The position numbers and the translations under genes are program-made. From positions 1,038,552 through 1,102,551 of the forward strand of contig NZ_JACVXB010000001.1 in assembly GCF_014596945.1 (NCBI RefSeq): a DNA stretch of 64,000 nucleotides, written 5' to 3'. Shown here one piece after another: positions 46,971 through 56,120 of this stretch; the first letter of the stretch is position 1; each line of letters begins with the position of its first letter. A model generated the notes under the pieces. It searched no databases. It saw only the letters and a program-made list of their open reading frames with translations, and had not been told where the DNA came from. The DNA is from Aestuariibaculum sediminum (GTDB lineage Bacteria; Bacteroidota; Bacteroidia; Flavobacteriales; Flavobacteriaceae).

Positions 46971-47552
46971 ATGTTTCAATTAGGAAAAACAATTGTTTCT
47001 GAAGATATTCTTGAAAAAGATTTTGCGTGCAATTTGTCAGCATGTAAAGGGGCGTGTTGTGTTGATGGTGATGCCGGAGCACCGCTAGATGATGAGGAGT
47101 CTAAAATATTGAATGACATCTTTCCTAAAGTAAAACCTTATTTGCGTCAGGAGGGTATCGATGCTATTGAGGCGCAAGGTACCTTTGTAACCTCGGAAGA
47201 TGGCGAGTTAGAAACACCATTAATCGATGGTGCAGATTGTGCTTATGTAATTTACGATGATAAGGATGTCGCGCTTTGTGGTATAGAGGCGGCTTACCGC
47301 AAAGGAGATGTAAATTGGAAAAAACCAGTATCCTGTGAATTATATCCCATTCGGGTACAAGACTACACTGAGTTTTCGGCAGTGAACTATCATAAATGGC
47401 AAATTTGCGACGATGCATGTGCTTTAGGAGCAGAATTACAAGTACCGGTTTACAAATTTGTAAAAAATGCCTTAATTAGAAAATTTGGAGAAGATTGGTA
47501 TATGGAATTAGAGGAAATAGCTAATACCAAAAATACCCCGAAAACACCCTGA
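46971..47552 (+). CDS. DUF3109 family cysteine-rich protein
   Basis: A 193-residue protein of the DUF3109 family. Eight or more cysteines are conserved, in FACNLSACKGACCVDGDAG near the N-terminus, DCAYV, LCGIE, SCELYP and ICDDACALG. They probably bind zinc or an iron-sulfur cluster, as in the related YkgJ/zinc-or-iron-chelating group. The function is unknown. It lies 261 bases before nrdB. A weak hairpin (GAAAAGTTT and AAACTTTTC, 47574-47601) follows and could end its transcript. Confidence 0.8.
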   Translation: MFQLGKTIVSEDILEKDFACNLSACKGACCVDGDAGAPLDDEESKILNDIFPKVKPYLRQEGIDAIEAQGTFVTSEDGELETPLIDGADCAYVIYDDKDVALCGIEAAYRKGDVNWKKPVSCELYPIRVQDYTEFSAVNYHKWQICDDACALGAELQVPVYKFVKNALIRKFGEDWYMELEEIANTKNTPKTP

Positions 47553-47813
47553 AAACAAAGGGTTTTATGATATGAAAAGTTTTATTTTCTGTAAACTTTT
47601 CAATTTTTCAAAAAACATAAAGTATTGTAAATCAAACAAATAACCGTTTTTATTTGTAAACTTCTTATAGTCAGTATTTTCTATAATTGTTAAAAACTTT
47701 TGAACAATGTTTATAACTAAACCTTTCATTTTTAACATCATTTTTTAATATTTGTTATTCCCAAATCGATTAAAAATTTTCGTTAATCTCAAAATTTAAA
47801 ACACTCAAAAACA

Positions 47814-48794
47814 ATGTCTCAGGCCATCGAACCCATTCTTCAAGAAAATAAAGATCGTTTTGTAATATTCCCCATTCAGCACCATGACATCTGGGAATGG
47901 TATAAAAAATCGGAAGCCAGTTTCTGGACAGCTGAAGAAATAGATTTGCATCAGGATCTAACCGATTGGAAGGATAAATTAAATGATGATGAGCGTTATT
48001 TTATAAAACATATTCTGGCTTTCTTCGCTGCCAGTGATGGAATAGTTAACGAAAATTTAGCTGAAAACTTCGTGAATGAAGTGCAATACAGTGAAGCCAA
48101 ATTTTTCTACGGATTTCAAATCATGATGGAAAATATTCACAGTGAAACCTACTCCCTATTAATTGATACTTACGTAAAAGACGAAAAAGAAAAAGATATC
48201 CTTTTTAATGCGATTGAAAACTTTCCTGCCATTAAGAAAAAGGCCGATTGGGCTTTGAAATGGATTGAATCGCCAAGTTTTGCAGAACGCTTAATCGCTT
48301 TTGCTGCGGTAGAAGGTATTTTCTTTTCTGGTGCGTTTTGTTCAATATTCTGGTTAAAGAAAAGAGGATTAATGCCAGGATTAACCTTTTCAAACGAGTT
48401 AATCTCTAGAGACGAAGGTGTGCATTGTGATTTTGCTGTTCACTTACACAATAAGCACCTAATAAACAAAGTGCCAAAAGAGCGTATAAAAGATATTATT
48501 GTTAACGCTTTAGATATTGAGCGTGAGTTTATTACTGAATCTTTACCAGTTAGTTTAATTGGAATGAATGCCAAATTAATGACACAATATTTAGAGTTTG
48601 TAACCGATAGATTATTGGTAGAACTTGAATGTGAAAAAGTCTACAATGTTGGCAACCCATTTGATTTTATGGATATGATTTCGTTGCAAGGAAAAACAAA
48701 TTTCTTCGAAAAACGCGTATCGGAGTATCAAAAAGCTGGTGTACTTAACAAAGAAGAAGATAAAGATAAGTTCTCTTTTGACGAAGATTTTTAG
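47814..48794 (+). CDS. nrdB: Ribonucleotide reductase class Ia beta subunit, eukaryote-like
   Basis: A 326-residue R2 protein carrying the di-iron/tyrosyl radical. The radical tyrosine is Tyr113 in [15 protein letters not shown], almost identical to the eukaryotic R2 sequence around its radical Tyr. Iron ligands lie in EIDLHQD, VNENL, ENIH and RDEGVHCDF. The C-terminal tail (FSFDEDF) is acidic with a terminal Phe, as needed to dock on NrdA. The order nrdB-nrdA with a 202-base gap differs from the enteric nrdAB order; the gap could hold a second promoter. Confidence 0.95.
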   Translation: MSQAIEPILQENKDRFVIFPIQHHDIWEWYKKSEASFWTAEEIDLHQDLTDWKDKLNDDERYFIKHILAFFAASDGIVNENLAENFVNEVQYSEAKFFYGFQIMMENIHSETYSLLIDTYVKDEKEKDILFNAIENFPAIKKKADWALKWIESPSFAERLIAFAAVEGIFFSGAFCSIFWLKKRGLMPGLTFSNELISRDEGVHCDFAVHLHNKHLINKVPKERIKDIIVNALDIEREFITESLPVSLIGMNAKLMTQYLEFVTDRLLVELECEKVYNVGNPFDFMDMISLQGKTNFFEKRVSEYQKAGVLNKEEDKDKFSFDEDF

Positions 48795-48996
48795 AAAAGT
48801 CTTTTTTTAAGTTAAAACCAAATAATTCTGTTGAAAATAAGACCTCAAGGCCATTGTTGTTTTTGGGTTTAAATCAAATATATAAATCTAACTATTTAGC
48901 TATGCATTAGTCGATAAAAAGTCGATTGGTATTTAAAGCTAATTAACCATTTTCTCTGAAGCTGTATTCAGGAAATCTAAAACACGTGAAATAATT

Positions 48997-51486
48997 ATGT
49001 ATGTAATCAAAAGAGACGGCCGCAAAGAGCAGGTTATGTTCGACAAAATCACCGCAAGGGTGCGAAAATTATGTTACGGATTAAACGAGTTAGTAGACCC
49101 GTTAAAAGTGACAATGCGAGTAATTGAAGGACTTTATGATGGTGTAACCACGAGCGAACTTGATAATCTGGCTGCCGAGATTGCTGCAACAATGACCACA
49201 GCACATCCTGATTATGCACGATTGGCAGCGCGTATTTCGGTATCTAATTTACATAAGAATACAAAGAAGAGTTTTAGTGACGTGATGCACGATTTATACA
49301 CGTACATTAACCCGCGAACCGGGCAACCTGCACCGCTTTTAGCCGATGATGTGTATGAAGTGATAATGAAGCATAAAGACGTGTTAGATTCTACCATTAT
49401 TTACAATCGTGATTTTGGTTATGATTATTTCGGATTTAAAACTTTAGAACGTTCCTATTTATTAAAATTAAATGGCAAAATTGCCGAGCGTCCGCAACAT
49501 ATGTTAATGCGTGTTGCTGTTGGTATTCATTTAGACGATATAGACTCAGTAGTTGAAACCTACGAACTTATGTCGAAAAAATACTTCACACATGCCACGC
49601 CAACTTTATTTAATTCAGGAACACCTAAACCGCAAATGTCGTCTTGTTTCTTGTTAACAATGAAAGATGATAGCATAGATGGAATTTACGATACCTTGAA
49701 GCAAACGGCAAAAATTTCGCAATCTGCCGGAGGTATAGGTTTGGCTATCCACAATATTCGTGCTACTGGAAGTTATATAGCGGGAACCAACGGAACATCA
49801 AATGGTATTGTTCCTATGTTAAAAGTATTTAACGATACAGCGCGTTATGTAGATCAAGGTGGTGGAAAACGTAAAGGAAGTTTTGCTATGTACATCGAAA
49901 CCTGGCATGCCGATATTATGGATTTCTTAGATCTAAAGAAAAACCATGGTAAAGAAGAAATGCGTGCGCGCGATTTGTTCTATGCGATGTGGATTTCAGA
50001 TTTATTTATGAAGCGTGTTCAGGAGGATGGACCATGGACATTAATGTGTCCTAACGAGTGTCCTGGTTTAGATGAAGTACACAGCGAGGCTTTTGAGGCG
50101 CTTTACTTAAAATATGAAGCCGAAGGAAAAGGAAGAAAAACTATTAAGGCACGTGAGCTTTGGGAGAAAATTTTAGAATCTCAAATCGAAACCGGAACGC
50201 CATATATGTTGTACAAAGATGCAGCAAACCGCAAATCAAACCAGCAAAATTTAGGAACGATACGTTCATCTAATTTATGTACAGAGATTTTAGAGTATAC
50301 TTCGCCAGACGAGGTTGCTGTATGTAATTTAGCGTCTATTGCGCTTCCTATGTTTATAAAAAACGGGGAGTTCGATCATAAAGAATTATTCCGTATCACC
50401 AAGCGCGTAACGAAAAACTTAAACCGAGTAATTGACAGAAACTACTATCCTGTAATAGAAGCTGAAAACTCGAATATGCGTCATCGTCCAATTGGTTTAG
50501 GTGTGCAAGGTTTAGCGGATACGTTTATTAAATTACGTATGCCATTTACCAGTGATGAAGCTAAAAAATTAAATCAGGATATTTTTGAAACGCTTTATTA
50601 TGCTGCAGTAACAGCTAGTATGGAGGAAGCTAAAGCCGATGGACCATACCAAACTTATGAAGGTTCTCCGATAAGTAAAGGACAATTCCAGCATAATCTT
50701 TGGAATATTAAAGATGAAGAATTAAGCGGTAATTGGGATTGGGATAAATTGCGTAAGCAAGTGCTTAAGCATGGTGTTCGTAACTCACTTTTAGTAGCGC
50801 CTATGCCAACAGCTTCAACCTCGCAAATTTTAGGAAATAATGAGTGTTTCGAGCCTTATACTTCTAATATTTATACCCGTCGTGTATTATCGGGAGAGTT
50901 TATTGTTGTAAATAAACATTTGTTAGAAGATTTGGTTGAACTAGGATTGTGGAACGAAGGCTTAAAGCAGGAAATCATGCGTGCAAATGGTTCGGTTCAG
51001 CATGTTGATGTGCCTCAGCACATAAAAGATCTTTACAAAACGGTGTGGGAGTTAAGTATGAAAGATATTATCGATATGTCACGTCAGCGTGGGTACTTTA
51101 TCGATCAGTCGCAATCACTTAACTTGTTCATGGAAGGAGCAACAATGGCCAAATTAACCTCAATGCATTTTTATGCATGGAAAAGTGGCTTAAAAACAGG
51201 TATGTATTATTTACGTACTAAGAGTGCTGTTGATGCTATTAAGTTTACGTTACAAACCAGTAAAAAAGAAGAACCTACGGCGAAAGCGGTTGAAGTTAAA
51301 GATGTTCCTGTTAAAGAGCAGGAGCTGAAACAAACTGTTGCTGCTAAGAATGCTGAAAAGTTCTCAAAACAAACAAAGACTGATGAGGTAGATGTTACTC
51401 CTATGTCTCCTGAAGAAATGAAGGCCCTAATAGCACAAGCTAAAGCCGGTCAAGGTGATGATGATTGTGTAATGTGTGGCTCTTAA
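48997..51486 (+). CDS. nrdA: Ribonucleotide reductase class Ia alpha subunit, eukaryote-like
   Basis: An 829-residue R1 protein that reduces ribonucleoside diphosphates. It starts with an ATP-cone ([22 protein letters not shown]), the allosteric activity switch. The active-site cysteines are in SSCFLL and VCNLAS, the radical-initiating site in [10 protein letters not shown], and the radical-transfer tyrosines near [15 protein letters not shown] and beyond. The C-terminal redox pair is CVMCGS (824-829), like human RRM1 CLMCGS. Along its length it reads strikingly like eukaryotic R1. A 50-residue Lys/Glu-rich linker (about 755-815) precedes the tail. Confidence 0.95.
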   Translation: MYVIKRDGRKEQVMFDKITARVRKLCYGLNELVDPLKVTMRVIEGLYDGVTTSELDNLAAEIAATMTTAHPDYARLAARISVSNLHKNTKKSFSDVMHDLYTYINPRTGQPAPLLADDVYEVIMKHKDVLDSTIIYNRDFGYDYFGFKTLERSYLLKLNGKIAERPQHMLMRVAVGIHLDDIDSVVETYELMSKKYFTHATPTLFNSGTPKPQMSSCFLLTMKDDSIDGIYDTLKQTAKISQSAGGIGLAIHNIRATGSYIAGTNGTSNGIVPMLKVFNDTARYVDQGGGKRKGSFAMYIETWHADIMDFLDLKKNHGKEEMRARDLFYAMWISDLFMKRVQEDGPWTLMCPNECPGLDEVHSEAFEALYLKYEAEGKGRKTIKARELWEKILESQIETGTPYMLYKDAANRKSNQQNLGTIRSSNLCTEILEYTSPDEVAVCNLASIALPMFIKNGEFDHKELFRITKRVTKNLNRVIDRNYYPVIEAENSNMRHRPIGLGVQGLADTFIKLRMPFTSDEAKKLNQDIFETLYYAAVTASMEEAKADGPYQTYEGSPISKGQFQHNLWNIKDEELSGNWDWDKLRKQVLKHGVRNSLLVAPMPTASTSQILGNNECFEPYTSNIYTRRVLSGEFIVVNKHLLEDLVELGLWNEGLKQEIMRANGSVQHVDVPQHIKDLYKTVWELSMKDIIDMSRQRGYFIDQSQSLNLFMEGATMAKLTSMHFYAWKSGLKTGMYYLRTKSAVDAIKFTLQTSKKEEPTAKAVEVKDVPVKEQELKQTVAAKNAEKFSKQTKTDEVDVTPMSPEEMKALIAQAKAGQGDDDCVMCGS

Positions 51487-51551
51487 AAATATGCATTCTA
51501 CTAGCGCTGTAATTGGCTGAGAATGATTTTTTAATTAAGTGTTATATTATG

Positions 51552-51586
51552 AAAAAAGCACCTCGAAAGAGGTGCTTTTTTGGTTT
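51552..51586. terminator. Bidirectional terminator between nrdA and ppnP
   Basis: AAAAAAGCACCTC and GAGGTGCTTTTTT arms around a GAAA tetraloop, between convergent genes. Confidence 0.92.
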
Positions 51587-51594
51587 ATTGTATT

Positions 51595-51876
51595 TTATTG
51601 GTATTGACAAAGATAAGCGGTTTGGGTATTAACTTTTACTAAAAAGCTTTTATTAGCTTCAATTTGGTATGCTTCACCCGCTTTGTACGTAACCCATTCA
51701 CTCACATCTGGAAGTTTTACGGTCATTTCACCTTCTATTACCGTCATGGTCTCATGAAGCGATGTTGAGAATTCATATTCTCCTGGTTCCATAACGCCTA
51801 ACGTAGATTTACCCGTTGCCGAAGTGTAACCTAAAGATTTTACATTGTTGTTGAAATAACTATTTTCTGAAATCAT
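51595..51876 (-). CDS. ppnP: Pyrimidine/purine nucleoside phosphorylase PpnP (DUF1255)
   Basis: A 93-residue single-domain cupin matching PpnP (formerly YaiE, DUF1255), which splits many nucleosides with phosphate into base and ribose 1-phosphate. Typical are NVKSLGYTSATGKSTLGVM, GEYEFSTSLHETMTVIEGEM and the last strand LVKVNTQTAYLCQY. It has its own promoter: a perfect -7 TACATTTG on the minus strand about 25 bases upstream (around 51893-51900). It converges on nrdA. Confidence 0.88.
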   Translation of the reverse strand: MISENSYFNNNVKSLGYTSATGKSTLGVMEPGEYEFSTSLHETMTVIEGEMTVKLPDVSEWVTYKAGEAYQIEANKSFLVKVNTQTAYLCQYQ

Positions 51877-51950
51877 AATTAATTGGTTGTTTTCGCAAAT
51901 GTATATAAAATTAGTAGGAAATAAGATTTTAATGATGGTATTTATAAAGC

Positions 51951-52033
51951 AAAAAAAGCATCTTGATCAAGATGCTTTTAACTAACTCAATTACACATTT
52001 TACGAAAATTAATGATGTATGAAGTAAACTAAC
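51951..52033 (-). ncRNA. Candidate small RNA of about 80 nt upstream of ppnP
   Basis: On the minus strand a perfect -7 box TACTTTTG (52039-52046) is followed about 80 bases later by a strong terminator: the palindrome AAAAGCATCTTGA/TCAAGATGCTTTT (51954-51979) running into seven T. No open frame lies between. ppnP has its own promoter beyond the terminator, and the PiT gene upstream has its own terminator at 52135-52166, so neither gene needs this hairpin. An attenuated ppnP leader is the alternative. Confidence 0.45.
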
Positions 52034-52134
52034 CGAGACAAAAGTAGCGGTAAGATGTTAAATTAATGATGGTTTTATATTATGAAACAATTAATTATCA
52101 GACTGATATTTAGTTGTTTTACGTATTTTAAATA

Positions 52135-52166
52135 AAAAACCCTACGACATATGTCGCAGGGTTTTA
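52135..52166 (-). terminator. Terminator of the PiT-PhoU gene
   Basis: AAAACCCT-A-CGACAT and ATGTCG-C-AGGGTTTT arms; 23 bases beyond the stop at 52189, and followed by T-rich sequence on the minus strand. Confidence 0.85.
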
Positions 52167-52188
52167 ATGAATTTATAAAACGCTAATA

Positions 52189-54474
52189 CTATGCTTTAGC
52201 TTCTTCAGTTTTAATCGTTGCAGGTTTAACGGAAGCATCATGTGCGTGATCGTATTCCTCAAGAAGATTCATTGTTGCATTTAATAAATCTTTTGTTTCT
52301 AATAACAAACTAAAGTATAACGTTGTGTTTTTCGGACTTGATTCTTCAGTACGTGTACGCTCAACTTGCTTTTGAATTTTATCGGTCACTAAAGAAGTAA
52401 TTTCAGCCTTTCTTCCTAAAATAACCGAAATTTCTTCAAAAGACTGCGAGTTGTATGCATTTTGGATATTATTGAATAAAGTATCAAAACGCTCATCAAC
52501 TTCTTTAAGCTCTTTAATCTGATTGAATTTTAATTTCTTGTGGTTGTTATTAACGTGTTTATGGCTCACTTTAGCAATGTACTCTAGTGATTGCACCATA
52601 TCTTGTAAGTAACCTAAAATATGTATGTAGAAATTACTTGCTCCAACACTCGATTCATCTAAATTTTTAATGAAGTAGAAAATATTGTCTCTTAAGGCAT
52701 CTACCTCTTCAGATAATTTAACGATTTGCTTTTTATTCTTTTTAAGCATGTTCAAATCTTGCTTAGCTAAACCGTTAATAGCATTGGTGTAAATTTTATT
52801 ACCACGTCGTACCACGCTGGCAATGTTTGTCGCACTTTCGTGGATAACACCTTGAATAGAGCTGCTTTCACCTTGCTTTAAGTAATCTTCTTCTAAAGAT
52901 TTTGGAGCAGATGATTTCTTGTGAGCTTTGTAATTTCTGTAAATAATTAATCCGGTTAACAACAATAGAATAGGTGTCATTACACTCGGGTTCCAGTGGA
53001 TTAAAAAGGCTACAAACCCAGATGCAATAAAAGCACCGATGGCAGTAAAAAACCATCCGCCTATCACGTTTAATACACCGGCCACACGATAAACTGCACT
53101 TTCTCTACCCCAGGCACGATCGGCAAACGATGTACCCATAGCCACCATAAAGGTTACATAAGTAGTAGATAGTGGTAATTTCATAGATGTTGCAATAGCG
53201 ATAAGTACACCAGCAACCATTAAGTTAACAGAAGCACGAATCATATCGAATGCAGGTGCGTCTTTAGCTTTTTCTTTGCTTAGCAACGCTTCATGTTTTT
53301 CAAACCTAACATTTAAACTTTCCTGAATACCTTTTGGAACAATAGCTTCAAAAGTATCTGAAAGGAAGGTTGTTGCTTTTACTACCCCTCGAGATAATGA
53401 ATTTGGTTGAAACTTTTCGTGGGTGTCACCTTGATGTGATAAATTAATTTCGGTGTCGGCAACGGTTCTTGCTTTTTTAGATAACCATAAGGTTACCACC
53501 ATTACACCACCAGAAATAAATAGTAATAAAGGTTCAGCAGGAACTTTCTTTTCTAAAACACCCATTGAAAATGCCGAGGCATCTAAGCCAGATGCTAGCC
53601 ATGCTTCATAAGAGTGGTAGGCAGCCATTGGTACACCAATAAAGTTTACTAAGTCGTTACCAGAAAAGGCAAGTGCTAAGCCAAACGTACCTACAGCAAT
53701 TACAATTAACAAGATGCTTTTCTTTGTTAATTTTTGAAAAGCATAAGCGAAGATCGTCCAGAAAACAAAGCTTCCTAAAACAATAAAAATTTGATTCCCT
53801 TCTACACTATCTTTCATTTGGCTGTAGTAAGGTGTCCCTTTTAGGCCTTTTAAAAAGATAAAGTAAGTAATAGCAGTTAACGAGAAACCACCGAATAAAG
53901 CACCAAAATGCTTCATTTTCTTTTCGAAGTGGAAGGTAAATATTAAACGCGAAATCCATTGAACCAAGGCTCCCACGGTAAAGGCAATAAGTACCGAAAG
54001 TAAAATGCCTAAAATAATCGTTAAGGCCTTATCAGAATTGATATATTTACCAATATCGGCCATGGTTTCCGTATCAGAAACACTGGTTTTAATAAGTGCC
54101 ATGACAACTGCTGCTCCAAGTAAATTAAATACAATAGAAACCGTTGTAGATGTAGGTAATCCTAAGGTGTTAAAGAAGTCGAGTAGGAGGATGTCGGTAA
54201 TCATTACCGCCATGAAAATGATCATGATTTCATCGAAGAAAAACTCCCCTGGTACAAAAATACCTTTACGGGCAACTTCCATCATACCACTTGAAAATAC
54301 CGCACCAATAAAAATACCCAAACTGGCTACAATCATGATGGTTTTAAAAGGAATGGCTTTAGAACCAATCGCCGAGTTTAAAAAGTTTACGGCATCGTTA
54401 CTCACACCAACCACAATATCGACAACCGCTAATACGGCGATGGCTATAAGCATTAATAAATATAAATTATCCAT
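52189..54474 (-). CDS. Inorganic phosphate transporter PiT fused to a PhoU-like domain
   Basis: A 761-residue two-part protein. Residues 1-515 are a PiT-family (Na+ or H+ coupled phosphate) permease with the two family signatures GVSNDAVNFLNSAIGSKA and GNDLVNFIGVPMAAY, plus GLPTSTTVS and the paired PLSTTYVTFMVAMGTSFADRA. A soluble helical domain of about 220 residues follows (about 535-745), like PhoU/DUF47, with IKNLDESSVGASNFYIHILGYLQD. In many bacteria these are two genes (pit and a PhoU-like regulator); here they are one polypeptide. Two GTTA units 30 and 41 bases before its -7 site suggest phosphate control. Confidence 0.9.
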   Translation of the reverse strand: MDNLYLLMLIAIAVLAVVDIVVGVSNDAVNFLNSAIGSKAIPFKTIMIVASLGIFIGAVFSSGMMEVARKGIFVPGEFFFDEIMIIFMAVMITDILLLDFFNTLGLPTSTTVSIVFNLLGAAVVMALIKTSVSDTETMADIGKYINSDKALTIILGILLSVLIAFTVGALVQWISRLIFTFHFEKKMKHFGALFGGFSLTAITYFIFLKGLKGTPYYSQMKDSVEGNQIFIVLGSFVFWTIFAYAFQKLTKKSILLIVIAVGTFGLALAFSGNDLVNFIGVPMAAYHSYEAWLASGLDASAFSMGVLEKKVPAEPLLLFISGGVMVVTLWLSKKARTVADTEINLSHQGDTHEKFQPNSLSRGVVKATTFLSDTFEAIVPKGIQESLNVRFEKHEALLSKEKAKDAPAFDMIRASVNLMVAGVLIAIATSMKLPLSTTYVTFMVAMGTSFADRAWGRESAVYRVAGVLNVIGGWFFTAIGAFIASGFVAFLIHWNPSVMTPILLLLTGLIIYRNYKAHKKSSAPKSLEEDYLKQGESSSIQGVIHESATNIASVVRRGNKIYTNAINGLAKQDLNMLKKNKKQIVKLSEEVDALRDNIFYFIKNLDESSVGASNFYIHILGYLQDMVQSLEYIAKVSHKHVNNNHKKLKFNQIKELKEVDERFDTLFNNIQNAYNSQSFEEISVILGRKAEITSLVTDKIQKQVERTRTEESSPKNTTLYFSLLLETKDLLNATMNLLEEYDHAHDASVKPATIKTEEAKA

Positions 54475-54494
54475 AATTTAACTTGAAATTGTTT

Positions 54495-54539
54495 GCAAAT
54501 ATCTTTAGTGTTTCTTTATAATATGTTATTATAATGTTA
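54495..54539 (-). promoter_or_regulatory. Candidate Pho-type promoter of the PiT-PhoU gene
   Basis: Minus-strand -7 GATATTTGC (GCAAA on the plus strand from 54495). Plus-strand GTTA units start at 54525 and 54536, i.e. 30 and 41 bases upstream and 11 bases apart, with weaker CTTT at the two preceding 11-base positions. The geometry is the same as at three neighbouring promoters. Confidence 0.6.
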
Positions 54540-54542
54540 ATT

Positions 54543-55733
54543 TTAGAAATGGATATCGCACTGAAGTCGGTACATAATTTTCCCGTTATTGTTAGGGACA
54601 TCTAAATAGCTAATATCAGTTTGAACCTTTAATTTATGTCCAGAAATATATTTCGATAGTCCTAAGGTATATTGTGTTTCCGGGTTTTTACCTGTAATGT
54701 TCTGATCTAACTCAATATGGGTATATCGACCAGAAACTTCCAAGTCGTTTTTAAATAAATGACCAGCCATAAGATTTAATCCCTTACCTACTTGCACTAT
54801 GTCTCCAGTTAATGAACCATCGGCATTTTTAGCAAAAGGATCGTCGGCTGTTCTATCGGCATATTCTCCCATAAATGAAAATCCTTTGTACTTAAACATC
54901 GCGTCTATAAATATAGTGGAAATATTTGTTTCATACAGCCCTTCGTTAGTAACCATGTAAGAACCTAGATTAGATCTGTTTCGTACCGCATTATTATTGA
55001 AATCGTAACTCGTACCTATTGCCAATTTAGGAGTGGTTTCGCGCGATAAAGCAGCACCTTTATAGTCGCCTTTGCTGGCAAAAGTTCCGAAAGGATATAA
55101 TTCGATTCGTCCCGTATATTGATGTCCGCCCTGGTTTCCTGTAGTAACATTTCTACCTTCTCCTTGTGAAATAGCTAAAATTTCTTTTACTACAAACGAC
55201 TTAGAAAGGTTAAAATGGTGTCTTAATTGAAGGCCCATGTCGCGATCTATATTAAATCGACTGTTTAATAACGAACGATCTACCAATTGAAGATCTCCAG
55301 ATGAAATAACACGCTCTCTGTTTCCTGGTAATTTTGTTTGCCCGGCCCATAACACAAAATTACCGGCAAAATTCCATTTTAAAACAGCATCCAAAATATA
55401 CCTCGGGGAATTACTTGTGTATGCCGATGCACCAGACATGTCGCGGTTAGATAAACCTAACTCTACTTTATATTTTAATTTAGGAGAAAACGCATGACCA
55501 TCGAATTTTAAACGTGAACGTCTAACAAGCATATTTGTTTCTGTCGATTCGCCATCTTGCCAGGTGGATATGCCTAATAGTTGCATTCTAAATCCAACTT
55601 TCATGGTCCAGGTACTGTCTTTTCCTGTAAGATTAAAAAGACCTTTACCAAATTTAGGTGATTTTAATTCCTGTGCATAAATTGTACTTGTAGCTAATAG
55701 TATAATAGCTATTACGCTTAATTTAAATTTCAT
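54543..55733 (-). CDS. OprO/OprP-type (phosphate-selective family) porin
   Basis: A 396-residue outer-membrane porin. The signal peptide (about 1-20, ending IYAQ) is followed by a 16-strand-type barrel sequence with MKVGFRMQLLGIST, RRSRLKFDGHAFSPKLKYKVELGL, LWAGQTKLPGNRERV and a terminal Phe (QCDIHF). These match the porin O/P family, in which Pseudomonas OprP takes up phosphate and OprO pyrophosphate. Specificity cannot be read from sequence alone. It lies directly upstream of the PiT gene in the same direction and has the same promoter architecture, so the two may form one phosphate uptake route across both membranes. Confidence 0.87.
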   Translation of the reverse strand: MKFKLSVIAIILLATSTIYAQELKSPKFGKGLFNLTGKDSTWTMKVGFRMQLLGISTWQDGESTETNMLVRRSRLKFDGHAFSPKLKYKVELGLSNRDMSGASAYTSNSPRYILDAVLKWNFAGNFVLWAGQTKLPGNRERVISSGDLQLVDRSLLNSRFNIDRDMGLQLRHHFNLSKSFVVKEILAISQGEGRNVTTGNQGGHQYTGRIELYPFGTFASKGDYKGAALSRETTPKLAIGTSYDFNNNAVRNRSNLGSYMVTNEGLYETNISTIFIDAMFKYKGFSFMGEYADRTADDPFAKNADGSLTGDIVQVGKGLNLMAGHLFKNDLEVSGRYTHIELDQNITGKNPETQYTLGLSKYISGHKLKVQTDISYLDVPNNNGKIMYRLQCDIHF

Positions 55734-55760
55734 TATAAATATTCTTAGTTTTTGTCGGGC

Positions 55761-55816
55761 GCAAAGAACTTATTTTAATATGAAATGTATGTTTCCTTAA
55801 TGTTAAATATAGGTAA
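55761..55816 (-). promoter_or_regulatory. Candidate Pho-type promoter of the OprO/P porin
   Basis: Minus-strand -7 GTTCTTTGC (GCAAA from 55761). In-phase units at +30 (GTTT, 55791), +41 (GTTA, 55802) and +52 (GTAA, 55813), all 11 bases apart. Confidence 0.62.
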
Positions 55817-56024
55817 AATAAAAAGAGACTACCTTGGCCAAAGGCAGTCTCGATAGAAATCATAATAATGTAGTCGACAAAAACTAATAGATTATATGAA
55901 ATACTAAATGTTTGTCTTAAGACAGAGCCAAATATCTTGGTTTTAAACCATATGAATGTAAACGTAATATTAATTAATTATTAATTCACAAAGGTTAAAG
56001 ATTAACATTTAAAACGTTGATTAA
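55816..56024 (-). ncRNA. Candidate small RNA ending at an orphan terminator in the phosphate cluster
   Basis: A strong minus-strand terminator lies at 55816-55851: arms GAGACT...CCTT and AAGG...AGTCTC followed by TTTTTATTTT. No minus-strand gene precedes it; the next gene upstream (56121) is on the plus strand. The 170 bases before it contain two small palindromes (GGTTTAAAACC, TGTCTTAAGACA) and no long frame. A -7-like TAAACTTTG at 56025-56033 and the 11-bp array at 56041-56092 could drive it. The 5' end is a guess. Confidence 0.5.
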
Positions 56025-56040
56025 CAAAGTTTATGGTCTT

Positions 56041-56098
56041 TAATGTTAAATTAATGTTATGTAAGTGTTGCTTAAATGTTACTTTATACGTAACTTTG
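56041..56098 (+). promoter_or_regulatory. 11-bp repeat array and -7 box before the small MORN gene
   Basis: Units TAATGTTA, TAATGTTA, AAGTGTTG, AAATGTTA and TATACGTA start every 11 bases from 56041 to 56085. The plus-strand -7 TAACTTTG follows at 56091-56098, 23 bases before the ATG. On the other side the array faces a minus-strand -7-like site at 56025-56033, so it may serve both directions. Confidence 0.6.
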
Positions 56099-56120
56099 AG
56101 TTATAAATGTTAAAAACCCC

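Noticed and set aside
47553..47813. NrdR-type boxes before nrdB
   Set aside because: I looked for paired acaCwATATwGtgt-like boxes and found none convincing.
48909..48926. Direct repeat AGTCGAT ten bases apart between nrdB and nrdA
   Set aside because: Only seven bases in AT-rich DNA; chance cannot be excluded.
55850..55870. Short minus-strand frame starting MISIETAFGQGS through the orphan terminator towards the porin
   Set aside because: It is created by the hairpin sequence itself, has no supporting composition and would overlap the porin promoter.
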